This document shows positions 18,205 through 27,146 of a stretch of DNA of 64,000 bases, one piece after another. The notes beneath the pieces were generated by a model. That model was not told the DNA's origin. It saw only the letters and a program-made list of their open reading frames with translations, and made no database searches. The DNA lies in the NCBI GenBank assembly GCA_937872465.1, contig CALMSR010000036.1:1-64000 (forward strand), given 5' to 3'. The stretch's first letter is position 1; each line of letters starts with the position of its first letter. The position numbers and the translations under genes are program-made. This DNA comes from an uncultured Paracoccaceae bacterium. Lineage in GTDB: Bacteria; Pseudomonadota; Alphaproteobacteria; Rhodobacterales; Rhodobacteraceae.

Positions 18205-18777
18205 TCAGATATCGGCGGCGCCCGTCGTCCGTTCCAGACGGAGGATGGTCTCGTTGAGGTTCTCGCGGTTGGGATTGAGCGCCTGCACCGCGCGCAGCGC
18301 CCGGAGCGCGAGCTCGGTCTCGCCCATCTGCTCGAACATGAAGGCGAGGCCCGCGAGCGCGCCGAAATGCCGCGGCTCGAGCGCGAGCACCCGTTCGACG
18401 TCGGCGATCGAGAGCGCGTATTCGTCGAGCAGGTAGAAGGTCGTCGCCCGCGCGTTCCAGCCCTCGGCGAAATCCGGGGCATGGTCGGTCAGCGCGCTGA
18501 AGAGCTCGAGCGCCAGGTCGTAGTCTTCCGACGCCAGTGCCGCATTGCCGCGCTCGAGCAGGAGGTCCATCGCGTCCGATCCCGAATGCGACCAGATCCG
18601 CACGATCTCGCCCTCGATGCGCTGCCAGTCGGTGCGGCCGGGCTGGGCGAGCTCGGCGAAGAGAGCGTCGAGCTTCTCGGCCTGTTCCGCCGGCTGTGCG
18701 GCGACCGGCGCCGGGGCGGCGAGGCCGAGCGCCCCGGTGGCGCAGAGCATTCTGAGGAGCTTTCCCATTCCGGTCAT
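18205..18777 (-). CDS. Periplasmic TPR-repeat protein
   Basis: A 190-residue protein starting at ATG 18777 or 18768. It begins with a signal peptide (KLLRMLCATGALGLAAPAPVAAQ). Two to three tetratricopeptide repeats follow in the C-terminal half (GNAALASEDYDLALELFSAL, WNARATTFYLLDEYALSI, GLAFMFEQMGETELAL). Such proteins scaffold protein complexes, but no partner is evident. It precedes the helicase by 30 bases on the same strand. Confidence 0.8.
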   Translation of the reverse strand: MTGMGKLLRMLCATGALGLAAPAPVAAQPAEQAEKLDALFAELAQPGRTDWQRIEGEIVRIWSHSGSDAMDLLLERGNAALASEDYDLALELFSALTDHAPDFAEGWNARATTFYLLDEYALSIADVERVLALEPRHFGALAGLAFMFEQMGETELALRALRAVQALNPNRENLNETILRLERTTGAADI

Positions 18778-18842
18778 GATCCCTAGATTAGCGGTCGCTG
18801 GGCAGAAATCGAGGGCTGCGCGCCCCAATCCGGAGACCTTTC

Positions 18843-19133
18843 ATGAGCGATATCGTGGCCGCCGCCGTCAAGACCCTCAACGAGAAGCTGGATGGAGAAG
18901 GCATCGACGGCTCGGTGAAGTTCGTCATCGAGGACGAGGGCGCGGTGCGCATCGACGAATCCGGGGCGAGTGCCGACGATTCGGAGGCCGATTGCGTGAT
19001 GACGGCGAATCGCGAGACCTTCGAGGGCATGCTCGGCGGCGAGATCGATCCGACCTCGGCCTTCATGAGCGGGCGGCTGAAGGTCGAGGGCGACATGGGG
19101 CTCGCGATGAAGCTGGGCAGCCTGCTGGCATGA
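18843..19133 (+). CDS. SCP2 sterol-binding-like domain protein
   Basis: A 96-residue single SCP2-like domain: acidic N-terminal half, then the CVMTANRETFEGMLGGEIDPTSAF motif and GRLKVEGDMGLAMKLGSLL at the end. This fold binds lipids or fatty acyl chains in a hydrophobic tunnel. It starts a two-gene plus-strand unit: its stop overlaps the start of the lysophospholipase-like hydrolase (ATGA), suggesting linked roles in lipid handling. Confidence 0.9.
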   Translation: MSDIVAAAVKTLNEKLDGEGIDGSVKFVIEDEGAVRIDESGASADDSEADCVMTANRETFEGMLGGEIDPTSAFMSGRLKVEGDMGLAMKLGSLLA

Positions 19134-20098
19134 GCGAGCCGGCCCCGTTCCATGCCGCCGTCGCCGATGCGCCGGAGGGCGCGCGGGCCTTCTGGCTGAC
19201 GGCATCGGACGGAGTGCGGCTGCGCGCCGTTTCCTGGGAGGGCGGGACGCGGGGAACCGCGGTGATCTTTCCCGGCCGCACGGAATACGCCGAGAAATAC
19301 GGGCCCGTGGCCGGGCGCCTGCGCGCGCGGGGGCTGAGCGTGCTGGTGATCGACTGGCGCGGGCAGGGCCTCTCGGACCGGCATGCGTCGCGGCCGACGC
19401 TGGGGCATGTGGAGGATTTCCGCGACTATCAGCGCGACGTGGCGGCGCTCATGGCGCTCGAGGCCCGGCTCGACCTGCCGGGGCCGCGCTATCTCTTCGC
19501 GCATTCCATGGGCGGCTGCATCGGGCTCAGGACGCTGCTCGAGCGGGCGGAATTCTGCGGCGCGGTCTTCTCGGCGCCGATGTGGCACCTGCAGATGCGG
19601 GCCGCGACGCGGGAGCTGACCAGCAAGGTGACGCAATTCGCCAATGTCATGGGGCTGGGCACGCGGCTCACGCCTGGCGCGAACGCGCAGCCGACGACGA
19701 TGGCGATCGCCTTCGAGGGCAATCCGCTGACCTCGGACCGCGCGACCTTCGACTGGATGCTGGCGCAGATCACCCGCCATCCGGAGCTGGGCCTGGGCGG
19801 GCCGAGCATGCAATGGACCTATGCGGCCCTCGAGGAGATGGCGCGGCTCTACGTGGCGCCGCTGCCGAAGGTGCCGGTGCTGACCCTGCTCGGGACCGAG
19901 GAGACGGTGGTCTCGACCAGCGTGATCCGCGCCCAGCTCGACAAGATGGAGGCGGGCGAGCTCGTGCTCCTGGAGGAGGCGCGCCACGAGATCTTCATGG
20001 AGGTCCCGGCGACGCTGGAGACGGCCTGGCGGCACATCGACGATTTTCTCGCCCGGGTGCCGCTGCGGCGGGGGGCCGAGGCGCGGCTCAGTCGCTGA
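19130..20098 (+). CDS. Alpha/beta hydrolase, lysophospholipase (PldB)-like
   Basis: A 322-residue serine hydrolase. The nucleophile elbow is AHSMGG with Ser126, the oxyanion region lies near FPGRTEYAEKYG, and a candidate His is in EEARHEIFME near the C-terminus; the acid is probably the Asp or Glu before it. The GQGLSDR motif places it with monoacylglycerol lipase/PldB-type enzymes. Start 19130 overlaps the SCP2 stop (ATGA). The last 11 bases overlap the convergent hisN gene. Confidence 0.88.
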   Translation: MSEPAPFHAAVADAPEGARAFWLTASDGVRLRAVSWEGGTRGTAVIFPGRTEYAEKYGPVAGRLRARGLSVLVIDWRGQGLSDRHASRPTLGHVEDFRDYQRDVAALMALEARLDLPGPRYLFAHSMGGCIGLRTLLERAEFCGAVFSAPMWHLQMRAATRELTSKVTQFANVMGLGTRLTPGANAQPTTMAIAFEGNPLTSDRATFDWMLAQITRHPELGLGGPSMQWTYAALEEMARLYVAPLPKVPVLTLLGTEETVVSTSVIRAQLDKMEAGELVLLEEARHEIFMEVPATLETAWRHIDDFLARVPLRRGAEARLSR

Positions 20099-20894
20099 CG
20101 CGGGAGAGGAGCTCGAGCGCCGCGGCATGGACGCGCCGGTCGCCGGCCGCCAGCACCCGGCCGCCCTGGTGCGCCGGGCGGCCGCGCCAGTCGGTCACGA
20201 GGCCGCCGGCCGCCTCGATCACCGCCTGCGGTCCCTGGATGTCGTAGCTGTGGAGCCCGGCCTCGATCACCAGATCCACATGGCCGAGCGCGACCAGCGC
20301 ATAGGCGTAGCAGTCGAAGCCGTAGCGCGTGAGCCGCGCCCGGCGGCTCACCGCCATGAAACCCTCGCGCTCGGCTTCGCTGCCGATCTCCGGCCGCGTG
20401 GTGTAGAGCACGGCATCGGCGAGGCCCGGGCAGGCGCGCACCCGCATGTCGGAGACGTCGCCGCCGCGACGGTATTCCGCGCGACCGAAGCCGCCCATGA
20501 AGCGCTCGCCGGTGAAGGGCTGGTCGACGACCCCGAGCACCGGCCCGGTGCCGTCGTCGAGCCCGATCAGGATGCCCCATGTCGGGGCGCCGCTCAGGAA
20601 GGCGCGGGTGCCGTCGATCGGGTCGAGGACCCAGGTGAAGCCGGAGCTGCCGGATTCGCGGCCGTATTCCTCGCCATCCACGCCGTCCCCGGGCCGGCGT
20701 TCGGCGATGATCTTCCGCATGGCCGCTTCTGCGGCGCGGTCGGCCTCGGTTACCGGGTCGAATCCGCTCGCGGCCTTGTTGGCCGCGACGAGATCGGGGC
20801 TGCGGAAGAGCCGCAGGCAATGCGCGGCGGCGACATCGGCGAGATCGCCGGCAGTCCGCCAGAGCTCCGCCTGCAGTTCGGACCCCACCGCCAT
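20088..20894 (-). CDS. hisN: Inositol-monophosphatase-family phosphatase, probable histidinol-phosphatase HisN
   Basis: A 268-residue Mg-dependent phosphatase. Metal-site motifs: FDPVTEADRAAE, GEE (residues 74-76), WVLDPIDGTRAF with Asp91 and Asp94, and YDIQGPQAVIEAAGG near the C-terminus. The GTRAFLSGAPTWG segment fits the HisN type, which dephosphorylates histidinol phosphate in His biosynthesis; a general IMPase role is the alternative. Start ATG 20894 is preferred over 20924. It converges on the hydrolase gene with an 11-base overlap. Confidence 0.82.
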   Translation of the reverse strand: MAVGSELQAELWRTAGDLADVAAAHCLRLFRSPDLVAANKAASGFDPVTEADRAAEAAMRKIIAERRPGDGVDGEEYGRESGSSGFTWVLDPIDGTRAFLSGAPTWGILIGLDDGTGPVLGVVDQPFTGERFMGGFGRAEYRRGGDVSDMRVRACPGLADAVLYTTRPEIGSEAEREGFMAVSRRARLTRYGFDCYAYALVALGHVDLVIEAGLHSYDIQGPQAVIEAAGGLVTDWRGRPAHQGGRVLAAGDRRVHAAALELLSRVSD

Positions 20895-20970
20895 CGCTCG
20901 ACCCCGTCCTTCAGGTATCCTCACCTTCGGGCGGTTTCGGCCATGCGACGGCCTCGGTCAAGACCTGCTT

Positions 20971-21354
20971 TCAGGCGACGTCGCTGAGGACGCGGGCCAG
21001 GTCGAACAGCCGGCGGCGCTGCGCCTCGGGGATCGCGTAGTAGGACCGCACGAGCTCGAGCGCCTCCTTGTCGGCGAGCAGGTCGCCGCGATGGGATTCC
21101 GCGCCGGCGATGGCCGCCTCGGCCGCGGATTCCTCGCCGTCGAACCCCTCGAAGAAGAAGCTGATCGAGACGTCGAGCGCCTGGGCGATGTCCCAGAGCC
21201 GGGAGGCCGAGATCCGGTTCATGCCGGTCTCGTACTTCTGGATCTGCTGGAACTTGATGCCGACGATGTCGCCGAGCTGCTGCTGGGTCATGCCCACCAT
21301 CCAACGCCGGTGCCGGACTCGTTTGCCGACATGCACGTCCACGGGATGCTTCAT
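20971..21354 (-). CDS. XRE-family helix-turn-helix regulator
   Basis: A 127-residue regulator. The HTH at about residues 9-65 (VGKRVRHRRWMVGMTQQQLGD, then GIKFQQIQKYETGMNRISASRLW) is followed by a leader to a C-terminal helical part (LELVRSYYAIPEAQRRRLFDL). This architecture is frequent in Rhodobacterales, where such proteins are general small regulators. The upstream region is AT-rich and holds tandem near-repeats that could be its own operator. Confidence 0.9.
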   Translation of the reverse strand: MKHPVDVHVGKRVRHRRWMVGMTQQQLGDIVGIKFQQIQKYETGMNRISASRLWDIAQALDVSISFFFEGFDGEESAAEAAIAGAESHRGDLLADKEALELVRSYYAIPEAQRRRLFDLARVLSDVA

Positions 21355-21543
21355 ACTCAGTGCTCCGCTATTACTTCATTCTCGCGATACTACCATGCAT
21401 GATCCGTGCCAAGTCCTCTAGTCCCGGCTGTCGGGCCTTCCCGGCACTCAATCAGGGGTGTTGCCCTGCGGATGGTACGGGATTTTACCACAATCATAGG
21501 ATGAAATCGAAGGGCCTTGCGAAACCGCAAACGCGACTCGGAT

Positions 21544-21566
21544 ACGATTTGCAAACGATTTTGCAG
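21544..21566. promoter_or_regulatory. Tandem ACGATTTTGCA-like repeats upstream of the XRE gene
   Basis: Two adjacent near-identical units, ACGATTTGCAA (21544-21554) and ACGATTTTGCAG (21555-21566), lie in the AT-rich 259-base gap between typA and the XRE gene. An 11-base step is about one helical turn, as expected for a protein binding the same face twice. No function is shown. Confidence 0.35.
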
Positions 21567-21613
21567 AATGCGAATGTCAACGATCGGTTGATAAACAGTT
21601 AATTTCCTTTTCG

Positions 21614-23434
21614 TCAGGATGCCGCCTGGCGCGATTGCCGCTTGCGTTCGTGCGGGTCGAGGAACCGCTTGCGCAGGCGGATCGAGCGCGGCGTCACCTC
21701 GACGAGCTCGTCATCGTCGATATAGGCGATCGCCTGTTCGAGCGTCATGCGGAAGGGCGTGGTCAGCACCACCGCCTCGTCCTTGCCGGCGGCCCGGATA
21801 TTGGTGAGCTTCTTGCCCTTGAGCGGGTTCACCTCGAGGTCGTTGTCGCGGTTGTGCTCGCCGAGGATCATGCCGGAATAGACCGCCTCGCCCGAGCCGA
21901 TGAAGAAGCGGCCCCGGTCCTCGAGGTTGAAGATGGCATAGGGGACGGAGACGCCGTCCTCGATCGAGATCAGGACGCCGTTGCGTCGCCCGGGGATCGC
22001 ACCGCGGTGCGGCGCCCATTCGTGGAAGACCCGGTTGAGCACGCCCGTCCCGCGGGTGTCGGTGAGGAACTCGCCGTGATAGCCGATCAGCCCGCGCGAG
22101 GGCACATGCGCGACGATGCGGGTCTTGCCGCCCGCGCCGGTGCGCATCTCGACGAGCTCGCCCTTGCGCTGGCTGAGCTTGTCGACCACCACGCCGGAAT
22201 ATTCCTCGTCGACGTCGATCGTGACCTCCTCGACCGGTTCCAGCCGCTGGCCGCCCTCGTCGCGGAAGAGCACGCGCGGCCGGCTGACCGAGAGCTCGAA
22301 GCCCTCGCGGCGCATGTTCTCGATCAGCACGCCCATCTGCAGCTCGCCGCGGCCGGACACCTCGAAGGCCTCGCCGCCGGGGGTGTCGGCGACGCGGATG
22401 GCCACATTGGTCTCGGCCTCGCGCATCAGCCGGTCGCGGATCACCCGGCTCTGCACCTTGTCGCCGTCGCGGCCCGCGAGGGGGGAATCGTTGATGCCGA
22501 AGGTGACCGAGATGGTCGGCGGGTCGATGGGCTGGGCCGGGATCGCCTCGCTGACCGCGAGATCGGCGAGGGTATCGGCGACGCTCGCCCTGGTCATGCC
22601 CGCGAGGCTGACGATGTCGCCGGCCTCGGCCATCTCGATCGCCGCGCGCGCCAGCCCGCGGAAGGCGAGGATCTTGGAGACGCGGAAGCGCTCGATCTCG
22701 CGGCCATCGCGGGCGAGCGCCTTCACGGTCTGCCCGGTGCGCACGGTTCCGGCCTCGATGCGCCCGGTCAGCAGCCGGCCGAGAAAGGGATCGGCGGCGA
22801 GGGTGGTCGCGAGCATGGCGAAGGGCTCGGCGCGCCGCGCCGCCTGGGCCGGTGCCGGCACGTGGTCGAGGATCATGCGGTAGAGCGCGGAGAGGTCCTT
22901 TCGCGGCCCGTCCAGCGCCTCGTCCGCCCAGCCGCTGCGCCCCGAGGCGTAGAGCACGGGAAAGTCGAGCTGGTCGGCGGTCGCGTCCAGCGTCACGAAG
23001 AGGTCGAAGACCTCGTTCAGCGCCCGGTCGGGCTCGGCGTCGGGCTTGTCGACCTTGTTGAGCACCACGATGGGCCTGAGGCCCAGGCGCAGCGCCTTGG
23101 CGAGCACGAACTTGGTCTGCGGCATCGGGCCTTCGGCGGCGTCGACCAGCAGGAGCACGCCGTCGACCATGCCGAGGATGCGCTCGACCTCGCCGCCGAA
23201 ATCGGCGTGACCGGGGGTGTCGACGATGTTGATCCGGTGTCCCTGCCAATCGACCGAGGTGGCCTTGGCGAGGATGGTGATGCCGCGCTCGCGCTCGAGA
23301 TCGTTCGAATCGAGCGCGCGCTCGACGGTGGCCTGGTTGTCGCGGAAGGTTCCGGACTGCTTGAGCAGCGCATCGACCAGCGTCGTCTTGCCATGGTCGA
23401 CATGCGCGATGATCGCGATATTCCTCAGATCCAT
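21614..23434 (-). CDS. typA: Ribosome-binding GTPase TypA/BipA
   Basis: A 606-residue translational GTPase that binds 70S ribosomes and supports 50S assembly and stress growth. G1 is [10 protein letters not shown], switch II is [11 protein letters not shown], and G4 is [13 protein letters not shown]-like domains II, III and V follow, with the [20 protein letters not shown] segment and the TypA-specific C-terminal domain ([18 protein letters not shown], then [11 protein letters not shown]). Full length, no damage seen. It is monocistronic or leads into the SRPBCC gene 99 bases away. Confidence 0.97.
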   Translation of the reverse strand: MDLRNIAIIAHVDHGKTTLVDALLKQSGTFRDNQATVERALDSNDLERERGITILAKATSVDWQGHRINIVDTPGHADFGGEVERILGMVDGVLLLVDAAEGPMPQTKFVLAKALRLGLRPIVVLNKVDKPDAEPDRALNEVFDLFVTLDATADQLDFPVLYASGRSGWADEALDGPRKDLSALYRMILDHVPAPAQAARRAEPFAMLATTLAADPFLGRLLTGRIEAGTVRTGQTVKALARDGREIERFRVSKILAFRGLARAAIEMAEAGDIVSLAGMTRASVADTLADLAVSEAIPAQPIDPPTISVTFGINDSPLAGRDGDKVQSRVIRDRLMREAETNVAIRVADTPGGEAFEVSGRGELQMGVLIENMRREGFELSVSRPRVLFRDEGGQRLEPVEEVTIDVDEEYSGVVVDKLSQRKGELVEMRTGAGGKTRIVAHVPSRGLIGYHGEFLTDTRGTGVLNRVFHEWAPHRGAIPGRRNGVLISIEDGVSVPYAIFNLEDRGRFFIGSGEAVYSGMILGEHNRDNDLEVNPLKGKKLTNIRAAGKDEAVVLTTPFRMTLEQAIAYIDDDELVEVTPRSIRLRKRFLDPHERKRQSRQAAS

Positions 23435-23533
23435 TTCGGGCGGTCCTTCGTGCAGGGCACGGCTTCGGGTCCGGCGGCGGGCCGGATTGTCGCGCGGGGC
23501 TTAGAGCGGACCGGGGAAAAAGGCAATCGCGGC

Positions 23534-24076
23534 TCACCCGGCCTCGACGATCTCCTTGAGCCGTTCGAGCCCGCGCTCGTAGTCCGCGCCCACCCAGCGG
23601 TCCATCATCAGCCCCATGTAGCGCCCCACCGGGTTCAGCCCCATGTCGGCGCGCAGGCCCCAGGTCACTTCCGTGCCCCCGGTGGCGGCGGCGAGATCGA
23701 GCCAGGCCGTGGCGAGCCCCATGTCGCCGAAGTCGAGCGCCGTCGCCACGCGTTCGTTCGGGAGGCTCTCGGTGATCTCCTGGCTGCCGCTGCCGACGCG
23801 CGGATCCGCGCTGGTCCATTCCATGCGGTTGCCGACGCCGCTCTCCGGGCCGGTGAAGCTCACGGTCATCTCCGGGTCGACGCCGGACCAGGGCGACCAT
23901 TGCTGGGCCTGCTGCAGCGAATCGATATGGGGAAAGATCTTCTCGGGCGGGGCGTCGATCAGGATGCTCCGCGTCACGGTCACCTCGCGCGGCAGGAAGA
24001 GCGAGACCACCGCGAGGACGATCGCGACGCCGATCAGGACGACGAGCAGGCGTCCGAGAAACCGCAGGAACCGCAT
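23534..24076 (-). CDS. Membrane-anchored SRPBCC (polyketide cyclase-like) protein
   Basis: A 180-residue protein. ATG 24076 is preferred because the N-terminus is then a clean membrane anchor (LRFLGRLLVVLIGVAIVLAVVSLFL). The rest is an SRPBCC/START-type fold, opening with VTRSILIDAPPEKIFPHIDSL and containing WSPWSGVDPEMTV. These domains bind hydrophobic ligands; no substrate can be inferred. The longer frame starting at 24289 would overlap the divergent oxidoreductase. Confidence 0.85.
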   Translation of the reverse strand: MRFLRFLGRLLVVLIGVAIVLAVVSLFLPREVTVTRSILIDAPPEKIFPHIDSLQQAQQWSPWSGVDPEMTVSFTGPESGVGNRMEWTSADPRVGSGSQEITESLPNERVATALDFGDMGLATAWLDLAAATGGTEVTWGLRADMGLNPVGRYMGLMMDRWVGADYERGLERLKEIVEAG

Positions 24077-24164
24077 GGCCTTCTCCCTCTTCCGGCTCCT
24101 ATAGTCTTCCACGATTCCGGCGGCGGCACAAACCTCGCCGGACGGATGCGGGGAATTCTCACCG

Positions 24165-25142
24165 ATGCGCGCGATGCAGGTCACCGAACTGGGAGCGCCG
24201 CTGGCGTTGCGCGAGGTCCCGCGGCCCGAGCCCGGGCCGGGCGAGGCGCTGGTGCGGGTCCATGCCTGCGGGCTGAACTTCGCCGACACGCTGATGGTGG
24301 CCGGGCGCTACCAGGTGCGGCCGCAACCGCCCTTCACCCCGGGCCTCGAGGCCTGCGGCACCGTCGAGGCGCTGGGGCCGGGCGCGTCGGGCCCTGGCCC
24401 GGGCACGCGGGTGGCGGTGCATTGCGGCGGCGGCGGGCTGGCGGAGTATCTTTGTGTCGCGGCGGCGCGCTGCGTGCCGGCGCCGGAGGCGATGCCCGAT
24501 GCGGAGGTCGCGGGCTTTCTCGTCGCCTATGGCACGAGCCATGTGGCGCTCGCCGACCGGGCCCGGCTGCGCCCCGGCGAGACGCTGCTGGTGCTGGGCG
24601 CCTCGGGCGGGGTCGGGCTGACGGCAGTGGAGATCGGCGGGCTGATGGGCGCGCGGGTGATCGCCGTGGCGCGCGGCGCGGAGAAGCTCGCCGTCGCCCG
24701 CGCGGCGGGCGCCCATCATCTCCTGGATGCCGAGGCCGACCTGCGCGCCGAGGTCAGGGCGCTGGGCGGCGCGGATGTGGTCTTCGATCCGGTCGGCGGC
24801 ACGGCCTTCGAGGCGGCGCTCGGGGCCTGCCGGCCCGGGGCGCGGCTGCTGCCGCTCGGCTTCGCCAGCGGCACGGTGCCGCAGATCCCGGCCAATATCC
24901 TCCTGGTGAAGAACCTCACGGTCTTCGGGCTCTACTGGGGCGGCTATGCCGAGCTGCATCACGCGCGGGTCGCGGACAGCCTCGGGGCGCTCTTCGGCTG
25001 GTACGCACAGGGCCGCCTGCATCCGCATGTGGGCCGGGTGCTGCCGCTGGAGGAGGCCGAGGCCGGGCTCGACCTGCTGCGGACGCGCAGGGCGGTGGGC
25101 AAGGTCGTCGTCGAGGTGGCGGCTTCCGCACGCGCCGCCTGA
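24165..25142 (+). CDS. Zinc-free MDR family NADPH:quinone oxidoreductase
   Basis: A 325-residue medium-chain reductase. It has a GroES-like N-terminal half (ALVRVHACGLNFADTLMVAGRY, PFTPGLEACGTV) and a Rossmann half with the NADPH motif LGASGGVGLTAVEIGGLMGA. The structural and catalytic zinc cysteines of alcohol dehydrogenases are absent, as in the quinone oxidoreductase/Zta1 branch. It is likely to reduce quinones or enones with NADPH. It is divergent from the SRPBCC gene with an 88-base gap. Confidence 0.9.
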   Translation: MRAMQVTELGAPLALREVPRPEPGPGEALVRVHACGLNFADTLMVAGRYQVRPQPPFTPGLEACGTVEALGPGASGPGPGTRVAVHCGGGGLAEYLCVAAARCVPAPEAMPDAEVAGFLVAYGTSHVALADRARLRPGETLLVLGASGGVGLTAVEIGGLMGARVIAVARGAEKLAVARAAGAHHLLDAEADLRAEVRALGGADVVFDPVGGTAFEAALGACRPGARLLPLGFASGTVPQIPANILLVKNLTVFGLYWGGYAELHHARVADSLGALFGWYAQGRLHPHVGRVLPLEEAEAGLDLLRTRRAVGKVVVEVAASARAA

Positions 25143-25239
25143 TCCCGCTGGCCCTCAGGCCGGGGACCCGGTGCGGGGGGCGCGGTAGCCTCGGTCTTCG
25201 GGACCGGGGCGGAGGGGCGTCGTTCCAAGGGATGTCGGA

Positions 25240-26112
25240 TCACTCCGCCGCGATGCGCTCCGGGCAGCAATAGGCGTCGCGCATGAGGTCGGCGAGCCGG
25301 GCGGCGAGCTGGGCGCGGGGGCCCGATCCGACATACATGTTCACGAGGTAGTCCGGCAGATCCGGCAGGGCGCCGCCGTGGCGGATCACCTCGCAATGCT
25401 GCGGGATCGCGCCGCGGAGCTGGACCAGAACCGCCAGATCCGCGGCGGCGCTGGCCTCCGAGACCGAGGCCGAGAGCGTGTCGACCGCGATCTCCCAGGG
25501 CAGGCCGGCGCGGTCGAGGGCCTCGAGCGCGGGGCGCTTGAACATGCAGCGCGACACCGAGGCGAAGCGCAGCGGCCGCTGGCGCCAGGCCTGCCCGCCC
25601 GCCGCGCCGACCCAGACCAGCGGCTCGCGCGCCAGGGTCTCGCCGCCCGGGTCGAGCTGGCCCTCGGTGGCGAGGATCAGGTCCATCTCGCCGCGATCGA
25701 GCAGGCTCTTCAGCTCGCTTGTGAAGAGCGAATGCAGCTGGACGCGCACCCGCGGATAGAGACTGGCGAAGCGCTGCAGGACGCGCGGCACATGCGGGTG
25801 GATCACGTCGTGCGGCACGCCGAAGCTGATCTCGCCCTCGAAGGCCTGGTTGGTCAGCCGGCCCCAGGCCTCGTCGTTGAGCGCGAGCATGCGCCGGGCG
25901 TAGCCGAGCAGCTGGTCGCCCTGCGGCGAGAGCGCGATGGAGCGCGCCGAGCGGTCGAGCAGCGGCTGGCCGATCATCTCTTCGAGCCGCTTGAGCTGCA
26001 TGGAGACGGCCGATTGCGTGAGGTTCAGCTGGGCGGCGGCCTTGGTCACGCCGCCGGCATCGGCGACGGTCACGAAGGAGCGCAGCGCCGTCATGTCGAG
26101 GTTCCGGGCCAT
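25240..26112 (-). CDS. LysR-family transcriptional regulator
   Basis: A 290-residue LysR protein. The winged HTH covers residues ~5-65 (LRSFVTVADAGGVTKAAAQLNLTQSAVSMQLKRLE in outline), followed by a linker helix and the periplasmic-binding-like effector domain. It is divergent from a DUF1127 gene. An ATC-N9-GAT palindrome lies 2 bases upstream of its start, so autoregulation is plausible. Some relatives regulate stress or transport genes; the inducer is unknown. Confidence 0.93.
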   Translation of the reverse strand: MARNLDMTALRSFVTVADAGGVTKAAAQLNLTQSAVSMQLKRLEEMIGQPLLDRSARSIALSPQGDQLLGYARRMLALNDEAWGRLTNQAFEGEISFGVPHDVIHPHVPRVLQRFASLYPRVRVQLHSLFTSELKSLLDRGEMDLILATEGQLDPGGETLAREPLVWVGAAGGQAWRQRPLRFASVSRCMFKRPALEALDRAGLPWEIAVDTLSASVSEASAAADLAVLVQLRGAIPQHCEVIRHGGALPDLPDYLVNMYVGSGPRAQLAARLADLMRDAYCCPERIAAE

Positions 26113-26113
26113 G

Positions 26114-26133
26114 TATCACGATCCTTGATGATA
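26114..26133. promoter_or_regulatory. LysR-type operator ATC-N9-GAT in the lysR/DUF1127 gap
   Basis: The 20-base inverted repeat TATCA-N10-TGATA contains ATC-N9-GAT (26115-26129), the classic LysR-family (T-N11-A type) site. It overlaps the ribosome-binding region of the lysR gene and faces the divergent DUF1127 gene. Confidence 0.55.
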
Positions 26134-26236
26134 TGGGCGACAATCTTTCGTTTCCATAATGCCAGCTTCTGGGACATGAATCAAGGAATGCGATGGGTCT
26201 TGAGTGAAGACCCGCAATTCCGTGATGGAGAGAACC

Positions 26237-26443
26237 ATGCTTGCAGAATCTGGATCCCGCATCCCCGTGCAGCACTTCCGGCCCCGGTTCGGCTTCAGGG
26301 CGGTGCTCGACTGGCTCGCCGCGCGCGACGCGCGTCACCGGGCGCGGCTCGACCTCGGCCGGCTCGACCCGCATCTCTTGCGCGACATCGGCCTCACGGA
26401 GGCGGATTTGGCCGAGGAGCTGCGCCGGACCGGCGGGCTCTGA
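26237..26443 (+). CDS. Small DUF1127 protein
   Basis: A 68-residue basic protein ending in a DUF1127 domain: DARHRARLDLGRLDPHLLRDIGLTEADLAEE. The ATG at 26237 is preferred because GGAGAG (26227-26232) sits 4 bases upstream; the frame is open from 26204. Small DUF1127 proteins in alphaproteobacteria bind RNA and influence small-RNA turnover and phosphate or carbon balance. It lies divergent from the LysR regulator, its likely controller. Confidence 0.82.
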   Translation: MLAESGSRIPVQHFRPRFGFRAVLDWLAARDARHRARLDLGRLDPHLLRDIGLTEADLAEELRRTGGL

Positions 26444-26450
26444 CCCCGCC

Positions 26451-27146
26451 CTAGCGCCGGGTCAGGCCGATCAGCTCGAGCACCACCGGCCCGATATGGG
26501 CGACGATGGCCTCCACCCCTTCGGCATTGGGGTGGAGGCCGTCGCTCTGCATCAGGCGCATGACCTGGAACATGTTGCGGCCCTCGCCCATGCCGGCGAG
26601 GAAGGAACTGTAGTAGATCGCGCCGTGCTGCCGGGCGAGGTCGCGGAACATGCCCTTGAACGCCTTGCGGTATTCCTCGCCGTAGTTCGGCGGCGCCGGC
26701 AGCCCGGCGAGGATCATCGGCAGGCCGCGCGCCTCGATCGTCGCGAGGATGCCGTCGAGATTGGCGCGCATCTCCCCGGTGTCGAGCCCGCGCAGCATGT
26801 CGTTGGCGCCGAGTTCGACGATCACCGCATCGGGATCCTCGCCGAGCGCCCAGTCGATGCGCGCGAGCCCGCCGGCGGTGGTGTCGCCCGAGACGCCGGC
26901 GTTGATCACCACCGCGTCGGGGGCGCCGTTGGCCCTGAGCCAGGCCTGCAGCCGCGGCACGAATCCCTGGTCCTCGGGCAGGCCGAATCCCTGCGTCAGC
27001 GAATCGCCGAAGGCGAGGATGCGCACTTCCGCCGCGGCGGCCCCGGCGCCGGCGAGCAGGAGGGCGAGCGTGAAGGCAAGCTTGCGGATCGCGGCGCCGG
27101 CCCCATATCCCCCGCTATGTTCCGGCAGGGTCAAGGTTGGTCGCAT
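26451..27146 (-). CDS. TesA-like GDSL arylesterase / lysophospholipase
   Basis: A 231-residue SGNH hydrolase. Block I is FGDSLTQGFGL (nucleophile Ser), block II NAGVSGDTT, block III ELGANDMLRG and block V DGLHPNAEGVEA (Asp and His). A signal peptide-like stretch precedes (LAFTLALLLAGAGAAAAEV), so it is secreted to the periplasm. Start 27146 shares bases with the divergent ABC transporter start (CATATG), the same arrangement as tesA/ybbA in enterobacteria. Functions ascribed to the family include thioesterase, lysophospholipase and arylesterase. Confidence 0.9.
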   Translation of the reverse strand: MRPTLTLPEHSGGYGAGAAIRKLAFTLALLLAGAGAAAAEVRILAFGDSLTQGFGLPEDQGFVPRLQAWLRANGAPDAVVINAGVSGDTTAGGLARIDWALGEDPDAVIVELGANDMLRGLDTGEMRANLDGILATIEARGLPMILAGLPAPPNYGEEYRKAFKGMFRDLARQHGAIYYSSFLAGMGEGRNMFQVMRLMQSDGLHPNAEGVEAIVAHIGPVVLELIGLTRR

